Assembly (NCBI GenBank): GCA_046758845.1
Contig: JBHIBA010000089.1
Coordinates: 1 to 14,595 of the forward strand
Direction: 5' to 3'
Length of the DNA stretch: 14,595 bases
Source: JBHIBA01 sp046758845
GTDB taxonomy: Bacteria; UBA8248; JACPRG01; G963555815
Shown here: one piece after another, positions 1 to 8,044 of the stretch
Position numbering within the stretch: the first letter of the stretch is position 1
How the letters are laid out: each line of letters opens with the position of its first letter
Made by a program: the position numbers and the translations under genes
The notes under the pieces: generated by a model
The model's database searches: none
What the model saw: only the letters and a program-made list of their open reading frames with translations
What the model was told of the DNA's origin: nothing

Positions 1-9
1 TCTCGGATT

Positions 10-31
10 GGAAGGCCGTGAGGGGCCTTCC
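10..31. other. Perfect 8-bp hairpin at the window edge
   Basis: GGAAGGCC (10-17) is the exact reverse complement of GGCCTTCC (24-31), separated by a 6-base loop. No T-run follows on the plus strand, so it is not a classical intrinsic terminator. A reading frame open from the window edge stops just after it (TGA at 32-34), so it may lie at the 3' end of an upstream gene that is mostly outside the window. Its role is unknown. Confidence 0.4.
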
Positions 32-221
32 TGAGTGCCGCCGCCTCAGCCCGCAGAGACACCCCAGGCGCCAAAGGCGCCCAAACAACGACCCATCAAG
101 ACATTAGACTCGGATTTGGCGAAAATCTTGCGTCATTCTAGGAAAGAAACGCCTTCAGAATCCGCTGTGACCAAAATGGCCTCCACGAATTTCCGCTCAA
201 AAGACGCCCGAAAAATGCGCG

Positions 222-250
222 TTGTCCGAAATTTTCTGACGACATATACT
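222..250 (+). promoter_or_regulatory. Candidate sigma70 promoter for the large exported protein
   Basis: TTGTCC (222-227, 4/6 to the -35 consensus) and TATACT (245-250, 5/6 to the -10 consensus) are separated by exactly 17 bases. The surrounding 200 bases are AT-richer than the rest of the window, as promoter regions often are. Transcription would start near 257, giving a leader of about 214 bases before the ATG at 471. That leader overlaps the coiled-coil remnant at 240-424, so the promoter may originally have served that gene. Confidence 0.4.
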
Positions 251-424
251 TGTAAGGCTGAAAACCATCCAGGAAGAGGCTCTCGCGGAGCGGAAACGTC
301 CCGAAGGGAGCAAACGGACGAAAGAAGCGAGGATCGCCAGCGGGTCGAACTCGAGGAGGGAGCGGCCGCACTGGAGAAAGATTACCGGGAGCTGCTGAAA
401 CTACATCTTGAGCCGGGTCAATGA
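240..424 (+). pseudogene. Possible frameshifted remnant of a small coiled-coil protein
   Basis: Two overlapping plus-strand frames each read protein-like over only part of this stretch. From 258 one frame gives LKTIQEEALAERKRPEG and stays open to a TGA at 396-398. The other frame, from roughly 330, gives VELEEGAAALEKDYRELLK and ends in TGA at 422-424. Joined by one frameshift near 320-335 they make a continuous charged, heptad-like helix. Neither frame has a convincing start with a ribosome binding site: the first has no ATG, GTG or TTG in its protein-like part. The second can be extended upstream to a GTG at 35, but that extension looks non-coding. I read this as a decayed gene or a sequencing indel. 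A chance open frame in GC-rich DNA remains possible. Confidence 0.3.
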
Positions 425-470
425 CCCTTTTTATCGTGCGCCTGTCCATGGGGGGAGCGGAGGGTCTGCC

Positions 471-3400
471 ATGAAAAGCAGAGTTTCTTTTTGTCGTTTG
501 CTGGTTGGCCTCATCGCGGTCCTCCTTTTTACGGGTCAAGCGGACGCCCAGAAACAGAAGCGCTCCTTGTCGACCCTGGCAGAGCGGGTGGCCGAGCGGG
601 TGTTGCCCGAGTTGAAGGGCCTCAGCTTATTTCCTTCGGACCCCGACCGAAAGCCTTATGTCGCATCCCGCACCCTTCTCTACGGAAAGGCCCACTTTCA
701 GACGTTTTTGTACGATTCCCGTCAGCGAAGCGTCAAAGTGGGCACGATTGTCGTTCTGAAGCCCCAGGGAAAAAGAGGACCCAACCGCCGGTATGTCCCC
801 AGCGGAAAAACCTGGGACCTGAAGCAAACCCCCGCCTATTTGAGCATCCTTCTCCACTGGGGAAAGCTGCATAAGTTGACCCTCCGCAGACAGCCCGAAA
901 GAGAGATCACTATCAACCGCCGGTACTTGAAGCCCCACCCGCGCCGCGGGCGGGTGAATGCCCGCGAGCCCGTCCGCTCCGTCAACCTACAGGTTGTCAA
1001 GGAAAAGAATTACGCCGGCATGCCGGGCCAGATGAGAATCGAGACCCACAAGGGTCGATGGATCAAACCCGTTTCTGAAAGGCATTGGGATATCGGCGCG
1101 GGCCCCAGCACAACCCAGTACCACGAAGTCATCAGTATCGATCAGGCGAAGAAAATCGAGGCCATCCTCTGGGTTGAGGTCGAAGGCATAAAGGATCCCT
1201 TTCGGGCAACGGTGGTTGCCACGTCTTCGTCGTACCTGCTCCCCGCAATCGACGAAGGGAAGGTTGATAACCTCATGAGCATCATTGCGGGGGCGATTTT
1301 CGCCGAACTCGGCCGACCGGCGCCCAAAAAACAAGAGTCCCAGCAGGTGGCCGAGAAACAGGAGGAATCCAAGTCCAAGCCCAAGCCGGAGGAGAAGGAG
1401 GAGACCGACAAGACCGACTCTACGGCGTCTTCTGATGAGTCTGAGCGTCCTCCAAAGGCAGAGGAATCTGCGGAGGAGCGGATTGCGCGGATGGACGCGG
1501 TGTTGAAGGGTGCGGAGGACGCGCTGACAGGGTCGCTTCTTTTGATTTTTCAGCACACGCAGTTGATGCTGGCGCTCCGTGCCCAGATTGAGGAGCTGAA
1601 GCAGGCCATTCGGAGTCCGGGCGACCCGGACGATCCGCACCCGGAGAACACCAAGCGCCTCAAGGACAAGATGCGCGCGAAGGTGCGCAAACTGGTCCGG
1701 CATCTTAAAACGCTGAGCCGTCAGCGCGAGACCCTGGTTCGCGACGCCATGGCGCGGATGGCCCACATCGTGCGCAAGGTGGAGGGGATTTACAACGCGT
1801 ACGGCTTCGGAGAGCTGGACTCCAACGCCTACAGCCGTGTATTGGCGGCTCGTGAGCGCCGGACGTATTTCATGGGCCAGGTGCTTTTGGCGAAGAACGA
1901 CGCGAAGGGTGCGCTTCGCCTGGCCAGGACGCTTCAGGGCGAGTCCACCACACGCACCGGGGGCTTTCGGATTGAGGCGATGGCCCTTTTTCTGCAGGGG
2001 AAGTTGGTTGAGTCGCTGGAGGCTCTTCGGACGGCCCGCCGAATGGGCCGCAAGGGGAAGGATGGTGAGGGTCAGGCGGACGCTCAGGGTCCGCTTACGT
2101 TCTGGGAGCTTGCGTTCCAGGAGAGGTCTCTCGACGTCTTGGAGCGTCACCTGGAGTTGCGGGTACTCCGGGCGCTTACGCGCCAGGCGCTGGTGGAAAA
2201 GGACTATCGCCATGAGGCGTTCGACCGCTGGGCTGCGTCCCACAGCATAGATGACCTGAATGCGGACCCTTGGAACGCCTACTGGTTCGTGAAGGGTGCG
2301 GTGTGGCGGGGGTGGTATGACACGGTCTCGGGTGCGCTGGCCAGTTTGCCGATGGTCGGCGAGAGCTCGGCGGAAGCGCGTGCGCGGCAGGTGGGCGATG
2401 AGGTGGACGACCTGGCGCTGACGCACGTGGGTTTGAACCTGGTGTACGGCCTCCGGAACAAGGGGATGCGTCTGGACGAGATCGGGAAGCTGAACACCGA
2501 GCGTCTCCGCGAGGCGGTGAAGCGGTTCTGGGGCCGGGAGCTGAGCGAGCAGGAGGCCCGGCAAAAGCTCCAGGTGCTTCGCCACGCCTTCTCTCTTCCA
2601 GACCTGAAGCGGTTGGCGAGCGGAGAGGTGTTGACCGAGCAGGACGTGTTGTCGGGTCCTCTTTTGCAGCAGATTCGGGCGGACAGCTTGTGGGAGAAGG
2701 GCCTGGAGCTGGGGGCGGGCGCCGGGAATCTATTCAACGGAGAGCTCCTGATTTTGATGGGTCTTCCCCACGCGAAGCTCGCGGGTTTGCGCTCTACGCG
2801 TCTGTTGCGGGGGGCCTCGAAAGCGAAAGAGCTCGCCTTTGTTCCCACTGTTTCCGAATATTTTGCGGCCTCACGGCCTGTGACGTGGGCGATGACGCGG
2901 CTGTCTCAGTCGCGGTGGACCAAGCCGTTTTTGCAGGCCGCCGCGGCCGTCGAGCGGTTCGGCCAGTGTCCAGGTTGCGGGCCGGGGATTTTGGGGAAGG
3001 GGCGCAAGCTTGCGCAGGCCGCGAGCGTGTTCGTGGGGGAGTTCGCGGTGTACATGGGGGCCGTCCATACGGCCGGCGAGTACCTGGGGGATGAGGGGCG
3101 TCTTTTGACGGACATCTTCCTTGGCGTGGGTCTGGGGCATGTGAGTTTTTGGACGCAGACCTTTAAGCGGGTGAACATGGGGCGCCCTCAGCTGGAGCGG
3201 GTGGCGGGCCGGATGCGCACGATGGCGACGGCGATGGAGCGCAACGTGGGCGGGTTGTCCTCTCTGGCGAAGCGGACGCGCCAGGTGTTGAAAGAAGCGG
3301 GGGAGGGCGCGCTGAATGAGTCCTCGGTCCGCAAGCTGCAGGCTTTGCGGCGCGAGCTTTCCAAGTTGATGGACGCGCCTCCGGAGTTGACGAGCCGGCT

Positions 3401-5564
3401 TCGCTACGCCCTGGACCAGGCGGAGTCGGGCTATGGATGCGCCGCTTTGCAGACCTTGAAGGACCAGGACGCTGCGGCTGCGGTGTGGCTCCGCCGGAGC
3501 GAGGAGTCGCTTCGCGCGGCGGGGCAGATGGAGCAGATAGCGAGTCATCTTCCGAAGCCCGCTGAGTCGAGGCTTCGGCGGATTGGCCCTGAGGACCTGC
3601 AGGGCAAGGTCATCGTGGATAACGTCGTGGGGGGCGGCGGCCGTGCCGCCCGTCAGGCGGGTGGCGGCGAGTTGGTTCCGGTGGGCCGCGGTGAGCTGGT
3701 TCCGGTGCGTCCTGGGCGCGGTGGCCTGAGCGGCGAGGCGCGCGGGGGGACGGTGGTTTTGGAGAACGTACCGGGCCCCGGAGGGCCTGGAGGTCTGGTG
3801 ATGGGGCGGGGCGCCGGCCGTGCGGGCACCGCTGCGCAGGGGGGCCTTTGGCGCCCGCGCCCCCGGCTTCCCAGCGGTTCGGGCGGTCAGGGAGGTGCCG
3901 GGGGGGGCGGCGGTGGAGATGGCGGGGCCGGAACAGACACCACGGGGACGGTGATAATCGGCACCCGGCCGCAGGACCCGGTCTTCTTTTCGTCCGACCG
4001 TCACAAGAGCGCCCTCACGCACCGGGCCGACCGGCTGATGGCCGACGGAAGGCCCGGCGAGGCGAAGGTCGAGTACACGCGGATTTTGCAGAGCGACGGC
4101 CTCAAGCCGGAGGCCGTTCGGACGATCCAGCGAAAACGCCAGATGGCGCGGGAGATGATGCAAAGGCGCAAGGCGCTCAACAAGCTTCGGCGCAGGGCCG
4201 CCGAGCGGGGACTTTCGCGCACGGGGCCGGCTGAGGACATCGGCGACAATTTGCGGCAAACCCTCCAGCAGAAGGCCCCGGATGCAAAATACCTCGGCCC
4301 GGCGTACGACTCGGCCTCCCGTCCCCGGCCGATTTATGAAAAGGCGGCCGCAGAGCGGGCGGCGGGGGAGCGGCCTCTCGCTTGGGCCAAGCGCGTGGAG
4401 GACCAAACGCATGGCCATCCGGGCGGTGTTGCCGAGACGCTGGGCTCTAAGCTCCGCCGGGCGGCGGGGCGCCCCGGACAGGTCACCGAGATCGTGGATT
4501 TGAAGCTTCCGCCAACGGCCAGTCAACTCCAGCAACTCGAATTGCACGACTTGGGTCCGCTGGACCGGGACCTCTCCCGCACGGTGAACGAGATCAAGCG
4601 CCGCATCGCGGCCGGCAAACCGCCGACGCCCGAGGAGATCAAGGCGGGCATCGAGGCCGGGCTGCCGGAAGAGCTCGCCCGCCTTCCCGAGCCCCGCCAA
4701 CCCTATGCCGTCACACGGGACTACGGCGCCCACGAGACGCTCTTGACGCGCCTCGAGAATCTAGCCGCCAACGGCCAGCGGGACCGGATTCTGCCCGAGT
4801 TGCTGGTTCGGAAGGAGGGCATCGTCGAGGACATGGTGGACTCCATGATCTCCGGCGACGGGGACCGGCACTTTGCCAACTTTGCGCTCTTCAACGACGG
4901 CAGCAGCATGATGCCGATGGACAACTGGCTGGGCGACATCTTCGAGGAGCACAAGTGGTATCGGAACTACGACAAGTACAACGAGTACGCCCGGGGCGTG
5001 ACGGACGACGGGGCGCAGATTGCCAAGGGCTTGCAGGAGCAGGGGAAGGAGTTTCACGGCCTCTTCCGGCATCCGGACCTTCCCGGGCGGCCCGATCTCA
5101 ATGACCCGGCCGCGCTCCGCGAGCACGCCCTGAAAACGATGCAGATGCACTTCGAGCACATCATTCGCCAGCAGTTGAGACAACTCAACAACCTCGACCC
5201 GACCGCTGTTGAGTACTACCTTTCGGTGTTTCGCTCCAAGGATTTTCGGCAGTACGTGGAGAGCCGGCAGCGGGCCCTGCGCGGCGGGCGGCTCGAGCAG
5301 ATCGTGGAGGAGGCGTTCCGGGGTCGCTCGCCGCGCGAGATCGAATACGCCAAGAAGCTGCTCAAGACCCGGTTGGAGATTCTGCCCGAGTTCTTTGGGG
5401 ACGTGGAGAAGCGGATCGACCGGGCGGTTGAGATATTGAAGAGAGAGGGCGGCGGCCGACTCTCCTTCGTGTTGCCGGACCGCGAGGGTCTGGACCTTCG
5501 GTTTGGCCGCCCGACCCTCCGGCGGGCCTCGCCCCTTTACGCGGAATGGAAAATGGCGGCATAA
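471..5564 (+). CDS. Giant exported protein with TPR-like region and C-terminal kinase-fold-like DRHxxN motif
   Basis: Start: the frame is open from a TTG at 408, but ATG 471 follows GGAGGG (459-464) at 6 bases and begins a clean Sec signal peptide (basic MKSR, hydrophobic core 9-20, cleavage after ADA at 24-26). The product is 1,697 residues, periplasmic or secreted. In order: a strand-rich N-terminal region (about 30-280); a K/E/S/P-rich linker (about 284-340); long charged helices (340-450); TPR-like helical pairs with repeated A-rich GxxxEAL-type spacing (about 450-700); a region with weakly hydrophobic helices and a CPGC pair (Cys833, Cys836); a Gly-rich stretch (about 1051-1165) with a tandem ELVPV repeat; another TPR-like and basic helical segment (about 1175-1247); and a C-terminal domain. 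There, Asp1465-Arg-His-x-x-Asn1470 followed by Asp1484 (MDN) matches the catalytic loop and metal-binding Asp spacing of PI3K-like, FAM20-like and HipA-like kinases. I see no clear Gly-rich loop and Lys of an N-lobe, so activity is unproven. It is transcribed alone and converges on the VWA gene, with a 67-base gap. No whole-protein family recognised. Confidence 0.85.
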   Translation: MKSRVSFCRLLVGLIAVLLFTGQADAQKQKRSLSTLAERVAERVLPELKGLSLFPSDPDRKPYVASRTLLYGKAHFQTFLYDSRQRSVKVGTIVVLKPQGKRGPNRRYVPSGKTWDLKQTPAYLSILLHWGKLHKLTLRRQPEREITINRRYLKPHPRRGRVNAREPVRSVNLQVVKEKNYAGMPGQMRIETHKGRWIKPVSERHWDIGAGPSTTQYHEVISIDQAKKIEAILWVEVEGIKDPFRATVVATSSSYLLPAIDEGKVDNLMSIIAGAIFAELGRPAPKKQESQQVAEKQEESKSKPKPEEKEETDKTDSTASSDESERPPKAEESAEERIARMDAVLKGAEDALTGSLLLIFQHTQLMLALRAQIEELKQAIRSPGDPDDPHPENTKRLKDKMRAKVRKLVRHLKTLSRQRETLVRDAMARMAHIVRKVEGIYNAYGFGELDSNAYSRVLAARERRTYFMGQVLLAKNDAKGALRLARTLQGESTTRTGGFRIEAMALFLQGKLVESLEALRTARRMGRKGKDGEGQADAQGPLTFWELAFQERSLDVLERHLELRVLRALTRQALVEKDYRHEAFDRWAASHSIDDLNADPWNAYWFVKGAVWRGWYDTVSGALASLPMVGESSAEARARQVGDEVDDLALTHVGLNLVYGLRNKGMRLDEIGKLNTERLREAVKRFWGRELSEQEARQKLQVLRHAFSLPDLKRLASGEVLTEQDVLSGPLLQQIRADSLWEKGLELGAGAGNLFNGELLILMGLPHAKLAGLRSTRLLRGASKAKELAFVPTVSEYFAASRPVTWAMTRLSQSRWTKPFLQAAAAVERFGQCPGCGPGILGKGRKLAQAASVFVGEFAVYMGAVHTAGEYLGDEGRLLTDIFLGVGLGHVSFWTQTFKRVNMGRPQLERVAGRMRTMATAMERNVGGLSSLAKRTRQVLKEAGEGALNESSVRKLQALRRELSKLMDAPPELTSRLRYALDQAESGYGCAALQTLKDQDAAAAVWLRRSEESLRAAGQMEQIASHLPKPAESRLRRIGPEDLQGKVIVDNVVGGGGRAARQAGGGELVPVGRGELVPVRPGRGGLSGEARGGTVVLENVPGPGGPGGLVMGRGAGRAGTAAQGGLWRPRPRLPSGSGGQGGAGGGGGGDGGAGTDTTGTVIIGTRPQDPVFFSSDRHKSALTHRADRLMADGRPGEAKVEYTRILQSDGLKPEAVRTIQRKRQMAREMMQRRKALNKLRRRAAERGLSRTGPAEDIGDNLRQTLQQKAPDAKYLGPAYDSASRPRPIYEKAAAERAAGERPLAWAKRVEDQTHGHPGGVAETLGSKLRRAAGRPGQVTEIVDLKLPPTASQLQQLELHDLGPLDRDLSRTVNEIKRRIAAGKPPTPEEIKAGIEAGLPEELARLPEPRQPYAVTRDYGAHETLLTRLENLAANGQRDRILPELLVRKEGIVEDMVDSMISGDGDRHFANFALFNDGSSMMPMDNWLGDIFEEHKWYRNYDKYNEYARGVTDDGAQIAKGLQEQGKEFHGLFRHPDLPGRPDLNDPAALREHALKTMQMHFEHIIRQQLRQLNNLDPTAVEYYLSVFRSKDFRQYVESRQRALRGGRLEQIVEEAFRGRSPREIEYAKKLLKTRLEILPEFFGDVEKRIDRAVEILKREGGGRLSFVLPDREGLDLRFGRPTLRRASPLYAEWKMAA

Positions 5565-5631
5565 GAAAACACTCCCCACCGCATTTCTGGCGCTGCCGGC
5601 CTTTTGGGCGGACGCTGCGGCTCCCGCGCGC

Positions 5632-7011
5632 CTACCGGCCCGGAAGAAACAGGCGGTCGACGGCGGCGGCCAGCTCCGCCAGGTTGCTCACTTGATGGAC
5701 GTGATCGCAGAGGGGAACGTAGGCCCAGATATCGCTGTCGCCCGTTCCCCAAAGGGGCCGGCGCTCGGGGTTCATCCAGATGATGCGCCGGGCGCGCCGC
5801 CCGATCATCTCGACGAGGTCCAGCCGGGGGTCGTTGTAGTTGTTCCGGCCGTCTCCCAGGATGATGAGGGTCGTCCGGCTGTCCACCGCATCCAGCGAGT
5901 CTTTGCAGAACTGGGCCAAAGAGGCCCCGAGGTCGGTGTTGTAGTACCCCGGCTGAAGCCTCCGCAGGACTTTCTCGACCGCCGCTTCCGGACGTTGCTC
6001 GTCGAACGCCTCGCTGACCTCTTCCATGTGGTCGATGAAGGCGAAGCTGCGGGCCTTGGCCACCTGGTCCTGAAGCTCGTAAATGAGGCGCAGCAGAAAC
6101 TCCGAACAGTGGCGGACCGACGTGGAGACGTCGCAGATCACCGCCAGCTTGGGTTTGAGGCGTCGCGTCTTGAGACGGAGCTCCATCGGCACGCCCCCGT
6201 AGCGAAGGTTGGCGCGCAGGGTCGCCTTGGGGTCGAGGGCGCCCTTCTTTCCCCGGCGGTGGCGCAGGGACGCCCGGCTCCTGAGCTGGGCCGCCAGGCG
6301 GCGGATCTCAGCCCGCAAGGCCTCGGCCTCCTCCTCGGTGAGCCGCTGAAAGGGCCGATGCATCAGGTCCGGGCCGGTCTCCGGCCTCGGCTCCTCAGCC
6401 GCCTGCCGGGCGATGCTCCCGCCCGCATAATGGCGGATCTGCTCGTCCAGCGCTTCTAAGTTGGCCCCGACCATCTCCCGGAGTTTCTCCCTGGCCTCCT
6501 CGCTCATCCCCATCCGGGCGAGGGCCTCGAGGAGTTCCTCCAAGGCCTCCAGCGCTTCCTCCCAGCCCAGGGCGCGCTTCATCCCGTGCTCGGCCCACCG
6601 CTGCCCCCTCGGGTCCCGCATGCCGGGAAGCCGGGCCATCTCACCCAGTTCCTTCAGCTCTTCGTTCTCCAGCCGCCGGCCCTCCAAGAGACGGCGGAGC
6701 AGGTCGAGAAGCCGGGGACCGAGGGCCTGAAGGGCCTGCTGAAGCATCTCCATCTCTTCCGGGGAGAGCAGGTCGGAAGGCTGAAGGAGGGGAGGCTCGC
6801 CCAGGCCGAAGTAAAGGGGGAAGAGGCGCTCGAACGTGGGGATGTCCTTGCCGTCTTTGATGAGGGTCAGGCGCAACGCGGACCGAAACGTCTCCCGCTC
6901 CTGTATCCCCGTGTGCCCGATGGCGCCCATGCAGTCGGCGCTTTCGGCCACCGAAACCCTGACGCCCGCCCCCCGCAGGGCGGAGACGAATTCAACGATC
7001 CGATTTTCCAC
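5632..7011 (-). CDS. VWA domain protein, CoxE-like
   Basis: 459 residues, starting at GTG 7011, which overlaps the last 20 bases of the upstream MoxR gene; this implies translational coupling. The N-terminal half is helical and rich in Glu and Leu, as in the CoxE/YehP-like group. The C-terminal third is a von Willebrand factor A domain with a complete metal-ion-dependent adhesion site: DVSTS (Asp294, Ser296, Ser298), Thr359 in NTDLG, and Asp387 in LGDGRNN. Members of this family pair with MoxR AAA+ ATPases and help activate or insert metal or cofactor into a client enzyme, as CoxE does with CoxD for CO dehydrogenase. No cox structural genes or other obvious client lie in this window, so the client is unknown. 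No signal peptide; cytoplasmic. The stop is TAG at 5634-5632, facing the stop of the large exported protein gene. Confidence 0.9.
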   Translation of the reverse strand: MENRIVEFVSALRGAGVRVSVAESADCMGAIGHTGIQERETFRSALRLTLIKDGKDIPTFERLFPLYFGLGEPPLLQPSDLLSPEEMEMLQQALQALGPRLLDLLRRLLEGRRLENEELKELGEMARLPGMRDPRGQRWAEHGMKRALGWEEALEALEELLEALARMGMSEEAREKLREMVGANLEALDEQIRHYAGGSIARQAAEEPRPETGPDLMHRPFQRLTEEEAEALRAEIRRLAAQLRSRASLRHRRGKKGALDPKATLRANLRYGGVPMELRLKTRRLKPKLAVICDVSTSVRHCSEFLLRLIYELQDQVAKARSFAFIDHMEEVSEAFDEQRPEAAVEKVLRRLQPGYYNTDLGASLAQFCKDSLDAVDSRTTLIILGDGRNNYNDPRLDLVEMIGRRARRIIWMNPERRPLWGTGDSDIWAYVPLCDHVHQVSNLAELAAAVDRLFLPGR

Positions 7012-8035
7012 CCTGCCCCCCTTCGCCCGGCCCGTTTCCCCCCGAAAGCCCGGGCTTCAGCCGGGGCGGACGCCTGCGCTCCGGGGCCTGACTCTCCAGG
7101 CGTCTGTCGGCCTCCTCTTTGGTCCGGCGTTCCGCCTCCAGGGCGCGGCGGGCCCGCAGGAGGTCGTGTTCGTGCTTGAGCAGGACGGTTAGCGTATTGT
7201 TCAGGACTTTGGGCTCGATGGCTTTGGCGTTCAGCATGAGAAGGGCCTTCGCCCAATCCAGCGTCTCGCTGATGCTCGGACTCTTCTTCAAGTCCAGGAG
7301 TCTGAGGTTGTGGACCACTTCGACCGCCTGCCGGGCCAGCTCGGGCGTCAGGCCCGGGACCTTCCGCTGGACGATGCGAAACTCGGCCTCCACTGTCGGA
7401 TAGTCGATATAGATGTAGAGGGACCGGCGCTTGAGGGCCTCGCTGAGCTCGCGCGTGTTGTTGCTGGTGAGGACCACGGCCGGCCGCTGCCGGGCCGCCA
7501 GCGTGCCCAGCTCCGGGACGCTCACTTGAAAGTCGCTGAGCACCTCCAGCAGGAAGGCCTCGAACTCGGCGTCGGCGCGGTCGATCTCGTCGATGAGAAG
7601 CAGTGTGGGCCGCTCCGCCTGGATGGCCTGAAGGAGGGGCCGCTGAAGGAGAAAACGCTGGGAGAAGAAGACGTCCTCTTCGGCGGCCAGCCGGTCGGCG
7701 GCCTCTCCCAAGGAGTCGGCGCCGGAGACAAGGACCTGAAGCTTATCGCGAAGGAGCTGCGTATAGAGCATCTGCTTCGCGTACTCCCATTCGTACAGGG
7801 CCTTCGTCTCGTCCAGACCCTCGTAGCATTGCAGGCGGATGAGGTCGCGTCCCGTCGCCCGGGCCCAGGCCTTTCCCAACTCGGTCTTCCCCACACCGGC
7901 CGGCCCCTCGGTGAGGATGGGTTTGCCCAGCCTCTCCGCCAAGAAGACGGCCGTCGCGATCTCCTCCGAGGGGATGTATTCATTCTCGTCCAGGAGATCA
8001 CTGACGTCTTTGATGCTTTGGGGCGGTTTCGCCAT
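6992..8035 (-). CDS. MoxR-family AAA+ ATPase
   Basis: 347 residues from ATG 8035. An ATG three codons earlier (8044) abuts the only ribosome binding site (AAGG), so it is too close; ATG 8035 has about 9 bases of spacing. Residues 44-51 are the Walker A motif GPAGVGKT, Asp149-Glu150 in LLLIDEIDRAD are Walker B, TSNNTRE (190-196) is sensor 1, and KRR at about 202-204 fits the arginine finger. The order and spacing match the MoxR/CoxD group. The C-terminal 60 or so residues form a charged helix then a Pro/Gly/Arg-rich tail without known function. MoxR proteins are cytoplasmic chaperone-like ATPases that work with a VWA partner, which is the next gene here, overlapping by 20 bases. The pair forms a two-gene operon divergent from the livH operon. 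Confidence 0.93.
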   Translation of the reverse strand: MAKPPQSIKDVSDLLDENEYIPSEEIATAVFLAERLGKPILTEGPAGVGKTELGKAWARATGRDLIRLQCYEGLDETKALYEWEYAKQMLYTQLLRDKLQVLVSGADSLGEAADRLAAEEDVFFSQRFLLQRPLLQAIQAERPTLLLIDEIDRADAEFEAFLLEVLSDFQVSVPELGTLAARQRPAVVLTSNNTRELSEALKRRSLYIYIDYPTVEAEFRIVQRKVPGLTPELARQAVEVVHNLRLLDLKKSPSISETLDWAKALLMLNAKAIEPKVLNNTLTVLLKHEHDLLRARRALEAERRTKEEADRRLESQAPERRRPPRLKPGLSGGNGPGEGGQGGKSDR

Positions 8036-8044
8036 TGGATCCAT

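Noticed and set aside
408..470. Upstream TTG start at 408 for the giant exported protein
   Set aside because: It would place 21 polar residues ahead of the signal peptide, while ATG 471 has a good ribosome binding site and starts a normal signal peptide.
987..2585. Second long minus-strand open frame (532 codons) antisense to the same gene
   Set aside because: Same reasons: low-complexity Leu/Arg-rich translation, no ribosome binding site, no family features.
2871..4733. Long minus-strand open frame (620 codons) antisense to the giant exported protein gene
   Set aside because: Its translation is rich in Arg, Pro, His and Ala with no domain, as expected for the opposite strand of a GC-rich gene; the plus strand has a start site, signal peptide and recognisable motifs.
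5503..6459. Plus-strand frame opposite the VWA gene
   Set aside because: The VWA frame on the minus strand has a complete metal site and couples to moxR; the plus frame is its shadow.
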